A stretch of 64,000 bases of DNA from JAJDXW01 sp965214795 (GTDB lineage Bacteria > Pseudomonadota > Gammaproteobacteria > HK1). Of this stretch, positions 44,449 to 53,208 are shown piece by piece (the first letter of the stretch is position 1; the number at the start of each line of letters is the position of its first letter). The notes under the pieces are model-generated. The model ran no database searches, was not told the origin of the DNA, and was given only the letters and a program-made list of their open reading frames with translations. Location of the stretch: NCBI GenBank assembly GCA_965214795.1, contig OZ243976.1, positions 2,604,001 to 2,668,000 on the forward strand, read 5' to 3'. Made by a program: the position numbers and the translations under genes.

Positions 44449-45279
44449 TCAGGTGCATAGCGCGGACAGGACACGGCCCAACCTCAGCCGAAGCTGCCGG
44501 TAGCGACGCATCATGGGGGCAGTCCAGCGGTCTCGCGGCTGTTCGGCGAAGGGGTATTTCGGCCGGCCGGCGGCACCGAGGCCGAGCCGTACGTGCGAGA
44601 ACTCGCAGCTGGCCACGCAGCGGCCCGGGTGCTCGAACGGCTCCGTCTCGGCCTCGACGAAGCGGTGTTCGAACGACCACCGGCCGGCGGTGGAGCTTCC
44701 GTCGTGCCACCAGTCCTCGCCGATCGCGTAGCGCACGAGCATGCGCATCTGCTCGGCCGCCACGAGGTTGCAGAAGACGATCGTGTTCTGGCCCGGTTCG
44801 GGGCCATTGGGGACGTCGTCGTTGATGTAGCGCCCGCGACGCCGGATCCCCATCCGTTCGTCTCGGGCATCACCGCTGGTGTACTGACCGCGGCAACGGA
44901 GGCATTGCATGTCGGGGCCGACCAGGTGGGCGCGCCATTTCGCGGAGAGCAGACGGTTTCGCGATTCCACGAGAACCCCGCCGTCGATCAAGGGAAGGCA
45001 GTTTGCGTAGGCGAGGTGATTCAGAACCTCGCACGTCTCGGCATTGTCGACGCAGCACACGATGAGGTCCGCGTCGGCTGCGAGCCGGTAGGCGTGCTCC
45101 GTACGGATCGACAAGGGGACCGGGCGAACGACCGGGCGGCGCGCGGTGGCAATTCTGCGAAGGTGAGCGGCCGCCAGGTCCGCCTTGGGCAGTCCGAGGC
45201 AGTGCCGGTCAGCGTAGATCAGGCGATCCAGGTTCCTCTCCTCGACGAGGTCGGGGTCGATCACGGTGATCTGCTCCAT
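44449..45279 (-). CDS. ThiF/E1-like protein lacking the nucleotide-binding N-terminus
   Basis: A 276-residue protein that starts directly at the E1 motif ITVIDPDLVEERNLDRLIYA. The rest of the fold is normal: LGLPKADLAAAHLRRI, then DLIVCCVDNAETCEVLN, LPLIDGGVLV, and CLRCRGQY as the first half of a zinc-type cysteine pair. The Gly-rich loop (GxGGxG) and first strand that bind ATP are absent, and the upstream bases do not encode them in any frame I could match. It is probably a 5'-truncated relic or a non-adenylating paralogue. It is divergent from the HTH-ImmA gene. Confidence 0.7.
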   Translation of the reverse strand: MEQITVIDPDLVEERNLDRLIYADRHCLGLPKADLAAAHLRRIATARRPVVRPVPLSIRTEHAYRLAADADLIVCCVDNAETCEVLNHLAYANCLPLIDGGVLVESRNRLLSAKWRAHLVGPDMQCLRCRGQYTSGDARDERMGIRRRGRYINDDVPNGPEPGQNTIVFCNLVAAEQMRMLVRYAIGEDWWHDGSSTAGRWSFEHRFVEAETEPFEHPGRCVASCEFSHVRLGLGAAGRPKYPFAEQPRDRWTAPMMRRYRQLRLRLGRVLSALCT

Positions 45280-45369
45280 CTCGGTGTCCTCTGAGCCGTG
45301 CGTTGTGCGGCACCATTGCGCGGTCCACGCTCAGGGCGATAGAGTCCGGCAGTAGGCGTCAACTTGGAG

Positions 45370-45398
45370 TTTACAATACAACGAATAAGGTATATATT
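45370..45398 (+). promoter_or_regulatory. Sigma-70-type promoter of the HTH-ImmA/PIN pair
   Basis: TTTACA (45370-45375) and TATATT (45393-45398) are separated by exactly 17 bases in an AT-rich patch. The start of the HTH-ImmA gene is 33 bases further on. This is the clearest housekeeping-type promoter in the window. Confidence 0.7.
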
Positions 45399-45431
45399 TT
45401 CAACCTTCGGTCAACGAGAGAAGATGAGCCT

Positions 45432-46511
45432 ATGTTTGGACAACGACTACGGCTCGCCCGGAAGCGGGCAGGTCTATCAATGCGGGCGCTCGCGGACGCG
45501 ATGAGCCCGAAGGTGACCGCTCAGGCGATCAGCAAGTACGAGGCGGGCAAGATGCTGCCCTCCTCGGCCGTACTGGTCGGCCTCGGGAAGGCTCTTGACA
45601 TCTCGCTGGATTTCCTGATGAGCGCGCAGATCGAGGCGCTCGACGCGGTTGAGTTCCGCAAGCATTCCGGCGCTTCGGCCCGTGATCGCGCAAGGGCCGA
45701 AGCGGTCGTGATGGACAGCCTGGAGCGCTATCTGGCGATCGAGCACATCCTCGACATCGAGACCAGCGTCGACTGGGTGGAGGGGCGGCGCTACGACAGC
45801 GTCGCGAGCGAATCCCAGATCGACGAGCGGGCCGATGAGCTCCGCGGTGTTTGGGATCTCGGCCGCGACCCGATCCCCAGCCTGTGCGAGCTGCTCGAAG
45901 ACAAGGGCATCAAGGTGGTGGAAGCCGATCTCCCGGAGAGCACCAACGGGCTCTCGTGCCACGTTCTGCGCGGCGGTGAGATCGTCGCCGAGGCCGTCGT
46001 GGTGTCCAGCCGGATCAATGTCGAGCGCAAGCGCTTCACGCTGGCCCACGAGCTCGCGCACAGGATCATCCGCTCCACCGGCAACCCGGCGATCGACCTC
46101 GAGGGGGCCATGAACCGCTTCGCCGGCGCGTTCCTGGTTCCCGGTCAGTTGCTTCGGGAGGAAGTCGGCGCCGATCGGCACAGGATCACCTACTACGAGA
46201 TCGTCCGCCTGAAACATATGTACGGCGTGTCGGCCGCAGCCCTGCTGATGCGTCTCGGGCAGGTGGGCGTACTGCCTCAAGCCTCCGTGCGGCACGCCTT
46301 CGCGACCTTCGCCCGGTTCTGGCGCAGGTCGGAGCCGGATCCGATTCGTCCCGACCACGGGTTCGCGGCCTTTGAGAAGCCTCGTCGCTTCAAGCGGCTC
46401 GTCTTGCGTGCGGTGGGCGAGGAGCTGATCTCGCCCGTGCGTGCGGCCGTGCTTCTCAACCAGTCGCTCGAATCCGTCGAGCGGCAGATCAGCGGCCCTG
46501 CCATCCGGTGA
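45432..46511 (+). CDS. XRE-HTH and ImmA/IrrE metallopeptidase-like antitoxin/regulator
   Basis: A 359-residue protein. Residues 1-65 form an XRE helix-turn-helix (RLRLARKRAGLSMRALADAM, VTAQAISKYEAGKMLPSS). The central domain has the ImmA/IrrE HExxH motif in RFTLAHELAHRIIRSTG and a later MNRFAGAFLVPGQLL. Such proteins act as antitoxins or as proteolytic switches of repressors. Its end overlaps the PIN gene by four bases (GTGA), so the two form one translational unit. The ATG at 45432 follows a good promoter. Confidence 0.88.
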   Translation: MFGQRLRLARKRAGLSMRALADAMSPKVTAQAISKYEAGKMLPSSAVLVGLGKALDISLDFLMSAQIEALDAVEFRKHSGASARDRARAEAVVMDSLERYLAIEHILDIETSVDWVEGRRYDSVASESQIDERADELRGVWDLGRDPIPSLCELLEDKGIKVVEADLPESTNGLSCHVLRGGEIVAEAVVVSSRINVERKRFTLAHELAHRIIRSTGNPAIDLEGAMNRFAGAFLVPGQLLREEVGADRHRITYYEIVRLKHMYGVSAAALLMRLGQVGVLPQASVRHAFATFARFWRRSEPDPIRPDHGFAAFEKPRRFKRLVLRAVGEELISPVRAAVLLNQSLESVERQISGPAIR

Positions 46512-46948
46512 CCTGCGTCATCGTCAACGACGCCTCGTGCCTGATCGACCTCCGCAAGGGGGGGCTGCTGGGCGTCGTTTGCGATTTGCCCTATCGATTC
46601 GTGATCCCATTGCCCGTGCGGGCCACCGAAGTGCTCGACTTTTCGGCGGCCGAATGGCAGGCGCTCGACGAGGCCGGCATGATCACGCACGACCTGACGC
46701 CGGAAGAGGTCGGTCAGGTGCTCGCGGTGAAGGGCCTTCATCCGGGACTCTCTGCCAACGACTGCTTCTGTCTGGTCACCGCAGGGGTTTATCCTGGCAT
46801 CCTGCTCACGGGCGACGCATTGCTGCGCAGGGTTGCCACGGAAAATGGATTGCGGGTACACGGCGTGCTCTGGGTGGTCGACGAGCTTGGAGAGCGAGGC
46901 GAAAGCCGCCGTCGGGAATCCGCTCCGACGCGAGAACATGGAGATTGA
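46508..46948 (+). CDS. PIN-domain protein (probable RNase toxin)
   Basis: A 146-residue protein starting with GTG. VIVNDASCLIDLRKGG gives the first PIN acidic residue. LSANDCFCLVTA and GILLTGDALLRRVA supply the later Asp residues of the four-acid site. PIN toxins cleave RNA. The partner with HTH and ImmA/IrrE domains is encoded immediately upstream with a four-base overlap. The Arg/Glu-rich C-terminal 20 residues look like run-on into neighbouring debris. Confidence 0.8.
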   Translation: MTCVIVNDASCLIDLRKGGLLGVVCDLPYRFVIPLPVRATEVLDFSAAEWQALDEAGMITHDLTPEEVGQVLAVKGLHPGLSANDCFCLVTAGVYPGILLTGDALLRRVATENGLRVHGVLWVVDELGERGESRRRESAPTREHGD

Positions 46949-47400
46949 CCAGACGCTGCTTCAAAGAACAGCGGACCGGACCCAGGGATATCCGTATTTC
47001 GTACAGCTATGAGGAAAAGCTGTCCGGGAGGAAGGACAAAGCCCGAGCGGCTTGGGAAACGGAGGAACAAGGAAGCCGGAATGGGCGGAAGCAGCCGAAG
47101 GCGAATTCACGAAGGAGCGCAATCTGTATTATACGGGGCGGCACAATGAGTTGCGAAGGACGAGGTTGTTGGAGGTTGTGTGAATCGTCGCACAGGAGCT
47201 CCAGGGAAGGACAGCACGGACGGACGACGCCACGATGGCCATCATCGGGCGTGCGATAAACGAGATGGCGGCCAGCACGAAGACGCGGAAAACCGCGCAG
47301 CGGTTGGTGCAGATCGGATACATTTGGCAACGGGCGAGGATCCGGGACGGGAAGCGGGGGTCCCTTCTTTCATGGACTACGTGGTGCTGAGACATAGGGA
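46938..47400 (+). pseudogene. Debris of an AAA-type ATPase C-terminal region
   Basis: The first frame reads MEIDQTLLQRTADRTQGYPY then FVQLY and then a stop where relatives continue GKxxW. This is the sensor region of AAA_16-like ATPases. Further on, MAIIGRAINEMA and AQRLVQIGYIWQ resemble the winged-helix end of the same proteins, in another frame. Several frameshifts are needed to join them. The identification rests on motif memory only. Confidence 0.4.
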
Positions 47401-47447
47401 AATGCGGAGCGGAGTCCCTTCGATTCCCGGTGGGGGGCGCTGACCTC

Positions 47448-47486
47448 ATGATCACGATGCGGGCGCTCATCGAGCGGGCGGAGCGG
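47448..47486 (+). repeat. Right 39-base direct repeat bordering the island
   Basis: The first 39 bases of the acyl-CoA ligase gene. They are repeated at 44167-44205 with one change, and the two copies bracket about 3.2 kb of accessory DNA. Confidence 0.85.
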
Positions 47487-49028
47487 CACTTCCCCGCGAA
47501 CCCGGCCATCGTGCCGGCCGCGGCCGGGCAGGGCGGCCCCCTCACCTGGTCCGAGTTCGCGGTTCGGGTGCGCCGGGCGGCGGGGGCGCTCCGTTCGCTC
47601 CGGGTGGGAGCCGGAGACCGCTTCGCGATCGTCTGCCGCAACGACCCGCGCCAGGCGGAGCTCATCCACGCCGGTTACTGGATGGGCGCGATCCCCACCC
47701 CGCTCAATTACCGCCTCGCCCCGGCGGAGATCGCCGCCATCCTCGATGGCGTGTCGCCCCGCCTGGTGGTAATGGAGGACCGTTTCGCGGGGCTCTTCGC
47801 CGACCCCGCGCTCGCGGGCCGCCCGGAGCGAGTCCTCCGGATCGGCCGCTCCGGGGGCGTCCCGAAGGGAGAGGCCGACTACGAGGCCCTCCGGGACGAA
47901 TCGCCCGAGGACGAGGGGCGGATCAGCGTGGAGAACGACGACGCGCTCCTCCTCCACACCGGCGGCACCACCGGGCGGGCGAAGGGCGTGCGCCTCACCC
48001 ACCGGAACGTCGCCGCGAACGGGCTCCAGCTCGTCGGGCCCTTCCGCGTCGCCGAGGACGACGTGATGCTGCACGTCGCGCCGATGTTCCATTCCGCGGA
48101 CCTTCTCGGCACCCCGTTCTCCCACACCGGCGCGGCCCACGCCTACCTCCCCGACTTCACGCCGGACGCCTTTCTCGCCGCGGTGGAAGAGAGCCGCGCC
48201 ACCTTCTCCATGCTTTCCCCGACCCCCATCGTCCGGGTCATCCGGGAGGCGAGTTTCGCGGACCACGACACGAGCTCCTTCCGTCGGCTGACCTACGGGG
48301 CCGCGCCGATGGACGCGGTCTGGATCCGCCGGACGATCGACGCCTTCCCCGGGGTGGAGCTGGTTCACAGCTACGGGCTCACCGAGACCGCCCCGATCCT
48401 CACCACCCTCGGCTGGGAGCAGCACCTCGTCGGGCTCGAGGGCGGAGAGCGCCTGCGTTCGGTCGGGCGCCCGCTCGTCGGGGTCGAGATTCGCATCGTG
48501 GACGGTGCGGGAGCGGACGCCGCGCCCGGCGAGGCGGGCGAGATCGTGGTGCGCGGCCCGAACGTGTCGCCGGGCTACCTGGACCGGCCGGAGGAGACCG
48601 CGGCCGCGTTCCGCGACGGCTGGTTCCATACCGGGGACGTCGGCCGGCGGGACGAGGACGGCTTCCTCTACGTCGTCGACCGCAAGAAGGACGTGGTCAT
48701 CACCGGGGGCGAGAACGTCTGGTCGACCGAGGTCGAGGCGGTGCTCTACGCGCACCCGGACGTGGTGGAAGCGGCGGTCATCGGGGTCCCGGACGAGACT
48801 TGGGGCGAGGCCCTCCTCGCCGTCGTCGTGGCCGCGCCGGGCTCGCGTCTCGCCTCCGGCGTCGCCGACGGCGCCGGCGAGGGCGAGGAGACGCTCGTCG
48901 CCCACTGCCGGGCGCGCATCGGCGGCTACAAGGTGCCGCGCCGGTACCGCTTCGTCGACGCCCTGCCGAAGAGCGCGATGGGGAAGGTGCTCAAGGGGGA
49001 GCTGCGCCGCCGCTACCGGGGCGGGTGA
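47448..49028 (+). CDS. Acyl-CoA synthetase / AMP-dependent ligase
   Basis: A 526-residue ANL-superfamily enzyme. The phosphate loop is LLLHTGGTTGRAKGVRLTH, the adenine motif is VHSYGLTETAPIL, the hinge is GWFHTGDVGRRDEDG, and the C-terminal Lys is in LPKSAMGKVLKGEL. It activates a carboxylic acid to acyl-AMP and then acyl-CoA. The ATG at 47448 is also the edge of the 39-base repeat. It was probably the second gene of an operon with the LLM oxidoreductase at 43132-44154 before the island arrived. Confidence 0.92.
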   Translation: MITMRALIERAERHFPANPAIVPAAAGQGGPLTWSEFAVRVRRAAGALRSLRVGAGDRFAIVCRNDPRQAELIHAGYWMGAIPTPLNYRLAPAEIAAILDGVSPRLVVMEDRFAGLFADPALAGRPERVLRIGRSGGVPKGEADYEALRDESPEDEGRISVENDDALLLHTGGTTGRAKGVRLTHRNVAANGLQLVGPFRVAEDDVMLHVAPMFHSADLLGTPFSHTGAAHAYLPDFTPDAFLAAVEESRATFSMLSPTPIVRVIREASFADHDTSSFRRLTYGAAPMDAVWIRRTIDAFPGVELVHSYGLTETAPILTTLGWEQHLVGLEGGERLRSVGRPLVGVEIRIVDGAGADAAPGEAGEIVVRGPNVSPGYLDRPEETAAAFRDGWFHTGDVGRRDEDGFLYVVDRKKDVVITGGENVWSTEVEAVLYAHPDVVEAAVIGVPDETWGEALLAVVVAAPGSRLASGVADGAGEGEETLVAHCRARIGGYKVPRRYRFVDALPKSAMGKVLKGELRRRYRGG

Positions 49029-49241
49029 GCGGGCCGGCCGTCCCGTCTCCGACCCGTCGGCTCCCCCGAGCTCCATGAGAGGCCTCCGCCTGGCCGGGGC
49101 TGCATGACGCGCCGCCGTGCACGGGAGTCGTCGCAGGACCCTTTCACGCTATGGTGTCGGGACGGACCGCAACGCTCCGGTCGCCCGCACGTTGCGGAGC
49201 GTGGGTCGGAGCCGCTCGTCGGCCAGCGTGAAACGGTCCCG

Positions 49242-49466
49242 GCCCGAAAAGATCACCGACCTCCCGCTGCGGCCGCCCATCCGCTCGCGGTCGCGGGCCG
49301 TACTCCCGCAAGCCGCTTCGACCGCGCGCACGCGCCAGTGTCGGCTACGCCTTCGGCAGCGCGCCCGCGCCCTTTCGGTCCGGGCGGCCCGTTCCTCCAT
49401 GAGATCGTGGGGAGATCGTGGGGCATCCTGGCCCCCTCGCGACGAAAGTCGGTGATTTTTTCGGGC
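49242..49466 (+). repeat. Family C inverted-repeat element, copy C3
   Basis: A 225-base element with ends GCCCGAAAAGATCACCGAC and GTCGGTGATTTTTTCGGGC. A small tandem duplication (GAGATCGTGGGGAGATCGTG) lies near the right end. The 49029-49241 flank shows no gene. Confidence 0.85.
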
Positions 49467-49482
49467 CGGAAGTCGTCGTCAA

Positions 49483-49640
49483 GGCAAATTCGTCATCGGC
49501 CTTGCTGGATGACCACCGGGGAGCGCATCGTCTTGATTCGGCGCTTTGTCCTTCGGTCGCGCCGGCTTCGGGTCATCAGATCGTCAGTGGACGCGACTTT
49601 TTTGAATTCATGGGCTGATTTCGAATGAACGAATCAGTCC
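49483..49640 (+). repeat. Family D repeat, copy D3
   Basis: It carries GGCAAATTCGTCATCGGCC, GCGCATCGTCTTGATTCGGC and TTTCGAATGAACGAATCAGT. It follows element C3 after 16 bases. It leaves about 120 bases to the thioesterase start. Confidence 0.75.
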
Positions 49641-49764
49641 CGGAGTCGTCGTTCCGCAGCCTGTTGCTTCAGCCGCGGTAGTGATACCGTTCGCGCCGAC
49701 CTTCGGACCGGCCGGCGCGGAGCCGCGGAACCCGAGCATCGCACACCTCGTCAAGGTAAGGAAC

Positions 49765-50184
49765 ATGAAGGACACGCTCGCACCGGGGCTCGCCGGCACG
49801 AAGCGCCATCCCATTGACCGGGAACGCACCATCGACTTCATGGGCGAGGCGCTTCGCGTCTATTCCACCCCCTCGATGCTCCGGGACATCGAGCACACCT
49901 GCCGCGATCTCGTCCTGCCGCACCTGGACGAGGGCGAGGATACGGTCGGGGTCCGGGTCGAGCTGGACCATCTCGGCGCCACCCTGCTCGACTCGTGGGT
50001 GGATGTCTCGGCGCGGGTGACCGGGGTCGAGGGCCCCCGCGTCGAGCTCGAGGTCGAGGTCCGGGACGAGCTCGGCGAGACGGTGGGGCGGGCGAAGCAC
50101 GGGCGGTTCGTGGTCGAGGTCGAGCGCCAGCGCCGGCGCCTCGAACGTCTCGCCGAACGGCTCCGGAGCGCTCGGAGCGGGTGA
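49765..50184 (+). CDS. Hotdog-fold thioesterase (FlK-like)
   Basis: A 139-residue single hotdog domain. TIDFMGEALRVYSTPSMLRD resembles the FlK-type start, followed by HTCRDLVLPHLDEGEDTVG and VELDHLGATLLDSWVDVSAR, then a long amphipathic tail. FlK-type enzymes hydrolyse small acyl-CoA thioesters. AAGGAA precedes the ATG at 49765. It is 114 bases upstream of the molybdopterin oxidoreductase operon, which points to an acyl-CoA substrate for that system. Confidence 0.8.
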   Translation: MKDTLAPGLAGTKRHPIDRERTIDFMGEALRVYSTPSMLRDIEHTCRDLVLPHLDEGEDTVGVRVELDHLGATLLDSWVDVSARVTGVEGPRVELEVEVRDELGETVGRAKHGRFVVEVERQRRRLERLAERLRSARSG

Positions 50185-50298
50185 GGCCCTGCTGATGAGA
50201 GGGCCGCCCGCATTCCACCCGGGCCGCCGGCGGCGGGTCCGGCGGCTTCGCCGGTCCGGACGAACCCTGGGCCGGCAACGGACGAGAGGGAGAGATGC

Positions 50299-53208
50299 GT
50301 GAGCGGAAACGGTGCCGGGAACGGCGCTTCGAAGGGCGCGGCAGAGACCTGGAAGCCGGTCTACTGCTACCAGTGCGTCGCCGGCCCGGACCTCATGAAG
50401 GTCCAGGTCGAGGACGGGGTCGCGACGCGGATCCGCTCCAACTTCGACGCGAGCGATCGCCACCCGGGCGGCGGGCGGGTCTGCGTCAAGGCCTACGGCC
50501 TCATCCAGAAGACCTACAACCCGCACCGCATCCGCCAGCCCATGAAGCGCACCAACCCGCGCAAGGGCCGCGGCGAGGACCCGGGGTTCGTGCCGGTGAG
50601 CTGGGACGAGGCGCTCGACGCGATCGCGGCGCACATGCTCGAGATCCGCTCCCGGGGGCTCGTGGACGAGTCGGGGTTTCCGCGGCTCGCGGTGAGCTTC
50701 GGGGGCGGCGGGACCCCGACCCAGTACATGGGGACGCTCCCCGCCTTCCTTTCCGCGTGGGGCCCCATCGACATGGGCTTCGGAGCGGGGCAGGGCGTCA
50801 AGTGCTATCACAGCGAGCACCTTTACGGGGAGCTGTGGCATCGCGCGTTCATCGTCGCCCCCGACACCCCGCGCTGCCGCTACGTCATCAGTTGCGGCAA
50901 CAACGCGGAGGCCTCGGCCGGGGTCGCCGGGGTGTGGCGCCAGGCGGACGCGCGGGCGCGGGGGCTGAAGCGGGTGCAGGTCGAGCCGCATCTGTCCGTC
51001 ACCGGGGCGGTGTCGGCGGAGTGGGTCCCCATCCGTCCGAAGACCGACGCGGCCTTCCTCTACGCGCTGCTCCACCGGATCGTGCACGAGCGCGACTGGC
51101 GCGAGGTGTGCGACGTCGGGTTCCTGGAGGAATCCACCAACGCCCCCTATCTCGTCGGCCCCAACGGCTACTACCTGCGCGACCCGGCGAGCCGCGCGCC
51201 GCTGCTGTGGGACCTCGGCGCGGAGCGGGCGGTCCCCCTGGACGCGATCGGCGGGGGGCGTCCGGCGCTCGACGGGGTCCGGGTCGCGGCCGGGGTGGAG
51301 GAAGGGCCGGACGGCGAGGAGTGGTGGCACGAGGCGGCGCAGGCCCGTCCCGCCTTCCAGCTCTTCCTCGACCACGTGCGCGAGTACACCCCGGAGTGGG
51401 CGGAGGGCGAGAGCGATGTGCCGGCCGCAACGACGCGCCGCATCGCGGACGAGTATCTCGCCCACGCCTGCGTCGGCGAGACCATCCGGATCGAGGACGA
51501 GACCGAGGGCGAGACCGAGGGGCGCGAGCTGCCCTACCGCCCCGTCGCGGTGCTCCTCGGCAAGGGGGTGAGCAACGGTTGGGGCGGGTATCCGTGCTGC
51601 TGGGCGCGGACCATGCTCGCGGTCCTCGTCGGGGCGCTCGAGGTGCCGGGCGGGACGCTCGGCACCGCGGTCAAGCTCAACCGCCCCGCCGACAGCCGGC
51701 ACAAGAGCGTGCGGCCGATGCGCGACGGGTTCATGGAGTATCCCTTCAATCCGACGAGCCGCCAGGAGTGGAGCCGCCATCCGGGGATCCGCAACGCGTT
51801 CCGGATGATGGTCCCCCTCGCCGCGAACTCCCCCTGGTCGCCGGCCTTGGGCCCCGCCCACCTCCCGTGGCTGTTCCAGAAGAAGGCGCCGGACAAGTGG
51901 CCGCGCCCGACCCGGCCGGAGATGTGGATCAACTACCGGACCAACCCCTCCATCTCCTCGCTCAACGCCCCGGAGGTCGCCGAGCGGGTCGCGGAGTTCC
52001 CGTTCATCGTCTCGTTCGCCTACACCCTCGACGAGACGAACTGGATGGCCGACTACCTCCTGCCGGAGGCGACGGACCTCGAGAGCCTTCAGCTCATCCG
52101 CATCGGGTCGACCAAGTTCATCGAGCAGTTCTGGAACCAGCAGGGGTGGGCGGTGCGCCAGCCGGTGGTCGACCCGGTGGTGGACGCCCGGGACATGAGC
52201 GACATCGCGACCGAGCTCGCCCGCCGCACCGGGCTGCTCGAGCCGTACAACCGGGCGATCAACCGGGGCGCGGCGGGGATGCGGCTCGCCACGGACGAGT
52301 TCGACTATTCGCTCGACGATGCGACGGCCCACGCCAGCGAGACGATCTGGGATGCGGTCGCGCGGGCCGCGAGCCACGACCTCACCGGTGGGGAGGAGGT
52401 GGTCGGGATCGACTGGTTCCGGGAGAACGGCTTTCTGCTCCGGCCCTACTCGGAGATGGAGTGGTTCCTCTATCCCACCGTGAAGGAACAGGGGTTGCGC
52501 TTCGAGCTGCCCTACCAGGAGCGGATCAAGCGCCACGGCGCGGAGCTCGCCCATCGCCTGCATGAGCTGGGGATCGAGTGGTGGGACCGCCAGCTCCTCG
52601 AGTACGAGCCGTTGCCCACCTACGAGCCGTTCCCGGAGATCTGGATCGAGTACGCGCGGGAGGTGGGGCGCGACCCGGACGAATTCCCGTTCTGGGCCCT
52701 TACCGCCCGCAGCATGCAGTACTCGTGGGGGGCGAACGTCGGCATCCCGCTCATCAACGAGGTCGCCGGAAACGTCGCCGGTCACCGCGGGGTGCTCATG
52801 AACCGCGGCGCCGCGCGCGCGCGCGGGATCGAGGACGGGGACCCGGTGATCATCGAGTCCGTCGTCGGCGAGACACGGGGGAGGGCGGCCCTCCGGGAGG
52901 GGGTGCGGCCGGACACGGTGGTCATGATCGGACAGTTCGACCATTGGGTGACCCCGTACGCGAAGGACCTCGAGCTCGCGAGCCTCAACTCGGTGACCCC
53001 GCTCGCGCTCTCTCTCACCGACTCGACGGGGAGCGTCGCCGACCTCATCCGGGTGCAGGTGCGCCCCGCCGGCGCGGCGGACCTCGAGCGGCACGCCGCC
53101 GAGCCGGCACCGCCCCCCGCTCACGCTCCGGCGCGGGGCGGCACCGAAGCGGCGGGGTCCGCGGCCCGCCCGGCGCGGCGGGTGCGGCGGGCCGCGGGAG
53201 CACGGTGA
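50299..53208 (+). CDS. Molybdopterin oxidoreductase catalytic subunit (PadB-like, DMSO-reductase family)
   Basis: A 969-residue molybdoprotein. The N-terminal Fe-S site has CYQC (Cys23, Cys26) and VCVKAYG (Cys62), but the third Cys of the usual CxxCxxxC is Pro30. GQGVKCYHSEHLYGELWH offers Cys169 as a possible molybdenum ligand. A C-terminal molybdopterin-dinucleotide-binding domain begins near SWGANVGIPLINEVAGN. No Tat signal is visible, so it is probably cytoplasmic. The style resembles phenylacetyl-CoA:acceptor oxidoreductase subunits, inferred from memory. The start is GTG; the stop overlaps the next gene. Confidence 0.85.
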   Translation: MSGNGAGNGASKGAAETWKPVYCYQCVAGPDLMKVQVEDGVATRIRSNFDASDRHPGGGRVCVKAYGLIQKTYNPHRIRQPMKRTNPRKGRGEDPGFVPVSWDEALDAIAAHMLEIRSRGLVDESGFPRLAVSFGGGGTPTQYMGTLPAFLSAWGPIDMGFGAGQGVKCYHSEHLYGELWHRAFIVAPDTPRCRYVISCGNNAEASAGVAGVWRQADARARGLKRVQVEPHLSVTGAVSAEWVPIRPKTDAAFLYALLHRIVHERDWREVCDVGFLEESTNAPYLVGPNGYYLRDPASRAPLLWDLGAERAVPLDAIGGGRPALDGVRVAAGVEEGPDGEEWWHEAAQARPAFQLFLDHVREYTPEWAEGESDVPAATTRRIADEYLAHACVGETIRIEDETEGETEGRELPYRPVAVLLGKGVSNGWGGYPCCWARTMLAVLVGALEVPGGTLGTAVKLNRPADSRHKSVRPMRDGFMEYPFNPTSRQEWSRHPGIRNAFRMMVPLAANSPWSPALGPAHLPWLFQKKAPDKWPRPTRPEMWINYRTNPSISSLNAPEVAERVAEFPFIVSFAYTLDETNWMADYLLPEATDLESLQLIRIGSTKFIEQFWNQQGWAVRQPVVDPVVDARDMSDIATELARRTGLLEPYNRAINRGAAGMRLATDEFDYSLDDATAHASETIWDAVARAASHDLTGGEEVVGIDWFRENGFLLRPYSEMEWFLYPTVKEQGLRFELPYQERIKRHGAELAHRLHELGIEWWDRQLLEYEPLPTYEPFPEIWIEYAREVGRDPDEFPFWALTARSMQYSWGANVGIPLINEVAGNVAGHRGVLMNRGAARARGIEDGDPVIIESVVGETRGRAALREGVRPDTVVMIGQFDHWVTPYAKDLELASLNSVTPLALSLTDSTGSVADLIRVQVRPAGAADLERHAAEPAPPPAHAPARGGTEAAGSAARPARRVRRAAGAR

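Noticed and set aside
44079..44474. Minus-strand peptides with GLSPRGRGNR and SIPARAGEP
   Set aside because: These are translations of the CRISPR repeats, not a protein.
49669..53124. A 1151-codon open frame on the minus strand, opposite the molybdoenzyme genes
   Set aside because: It is antisense to a gene with clear motifs, is very rich in Arg, His and Pro, and resembles no family. It is a by-product of high G+C codon use.
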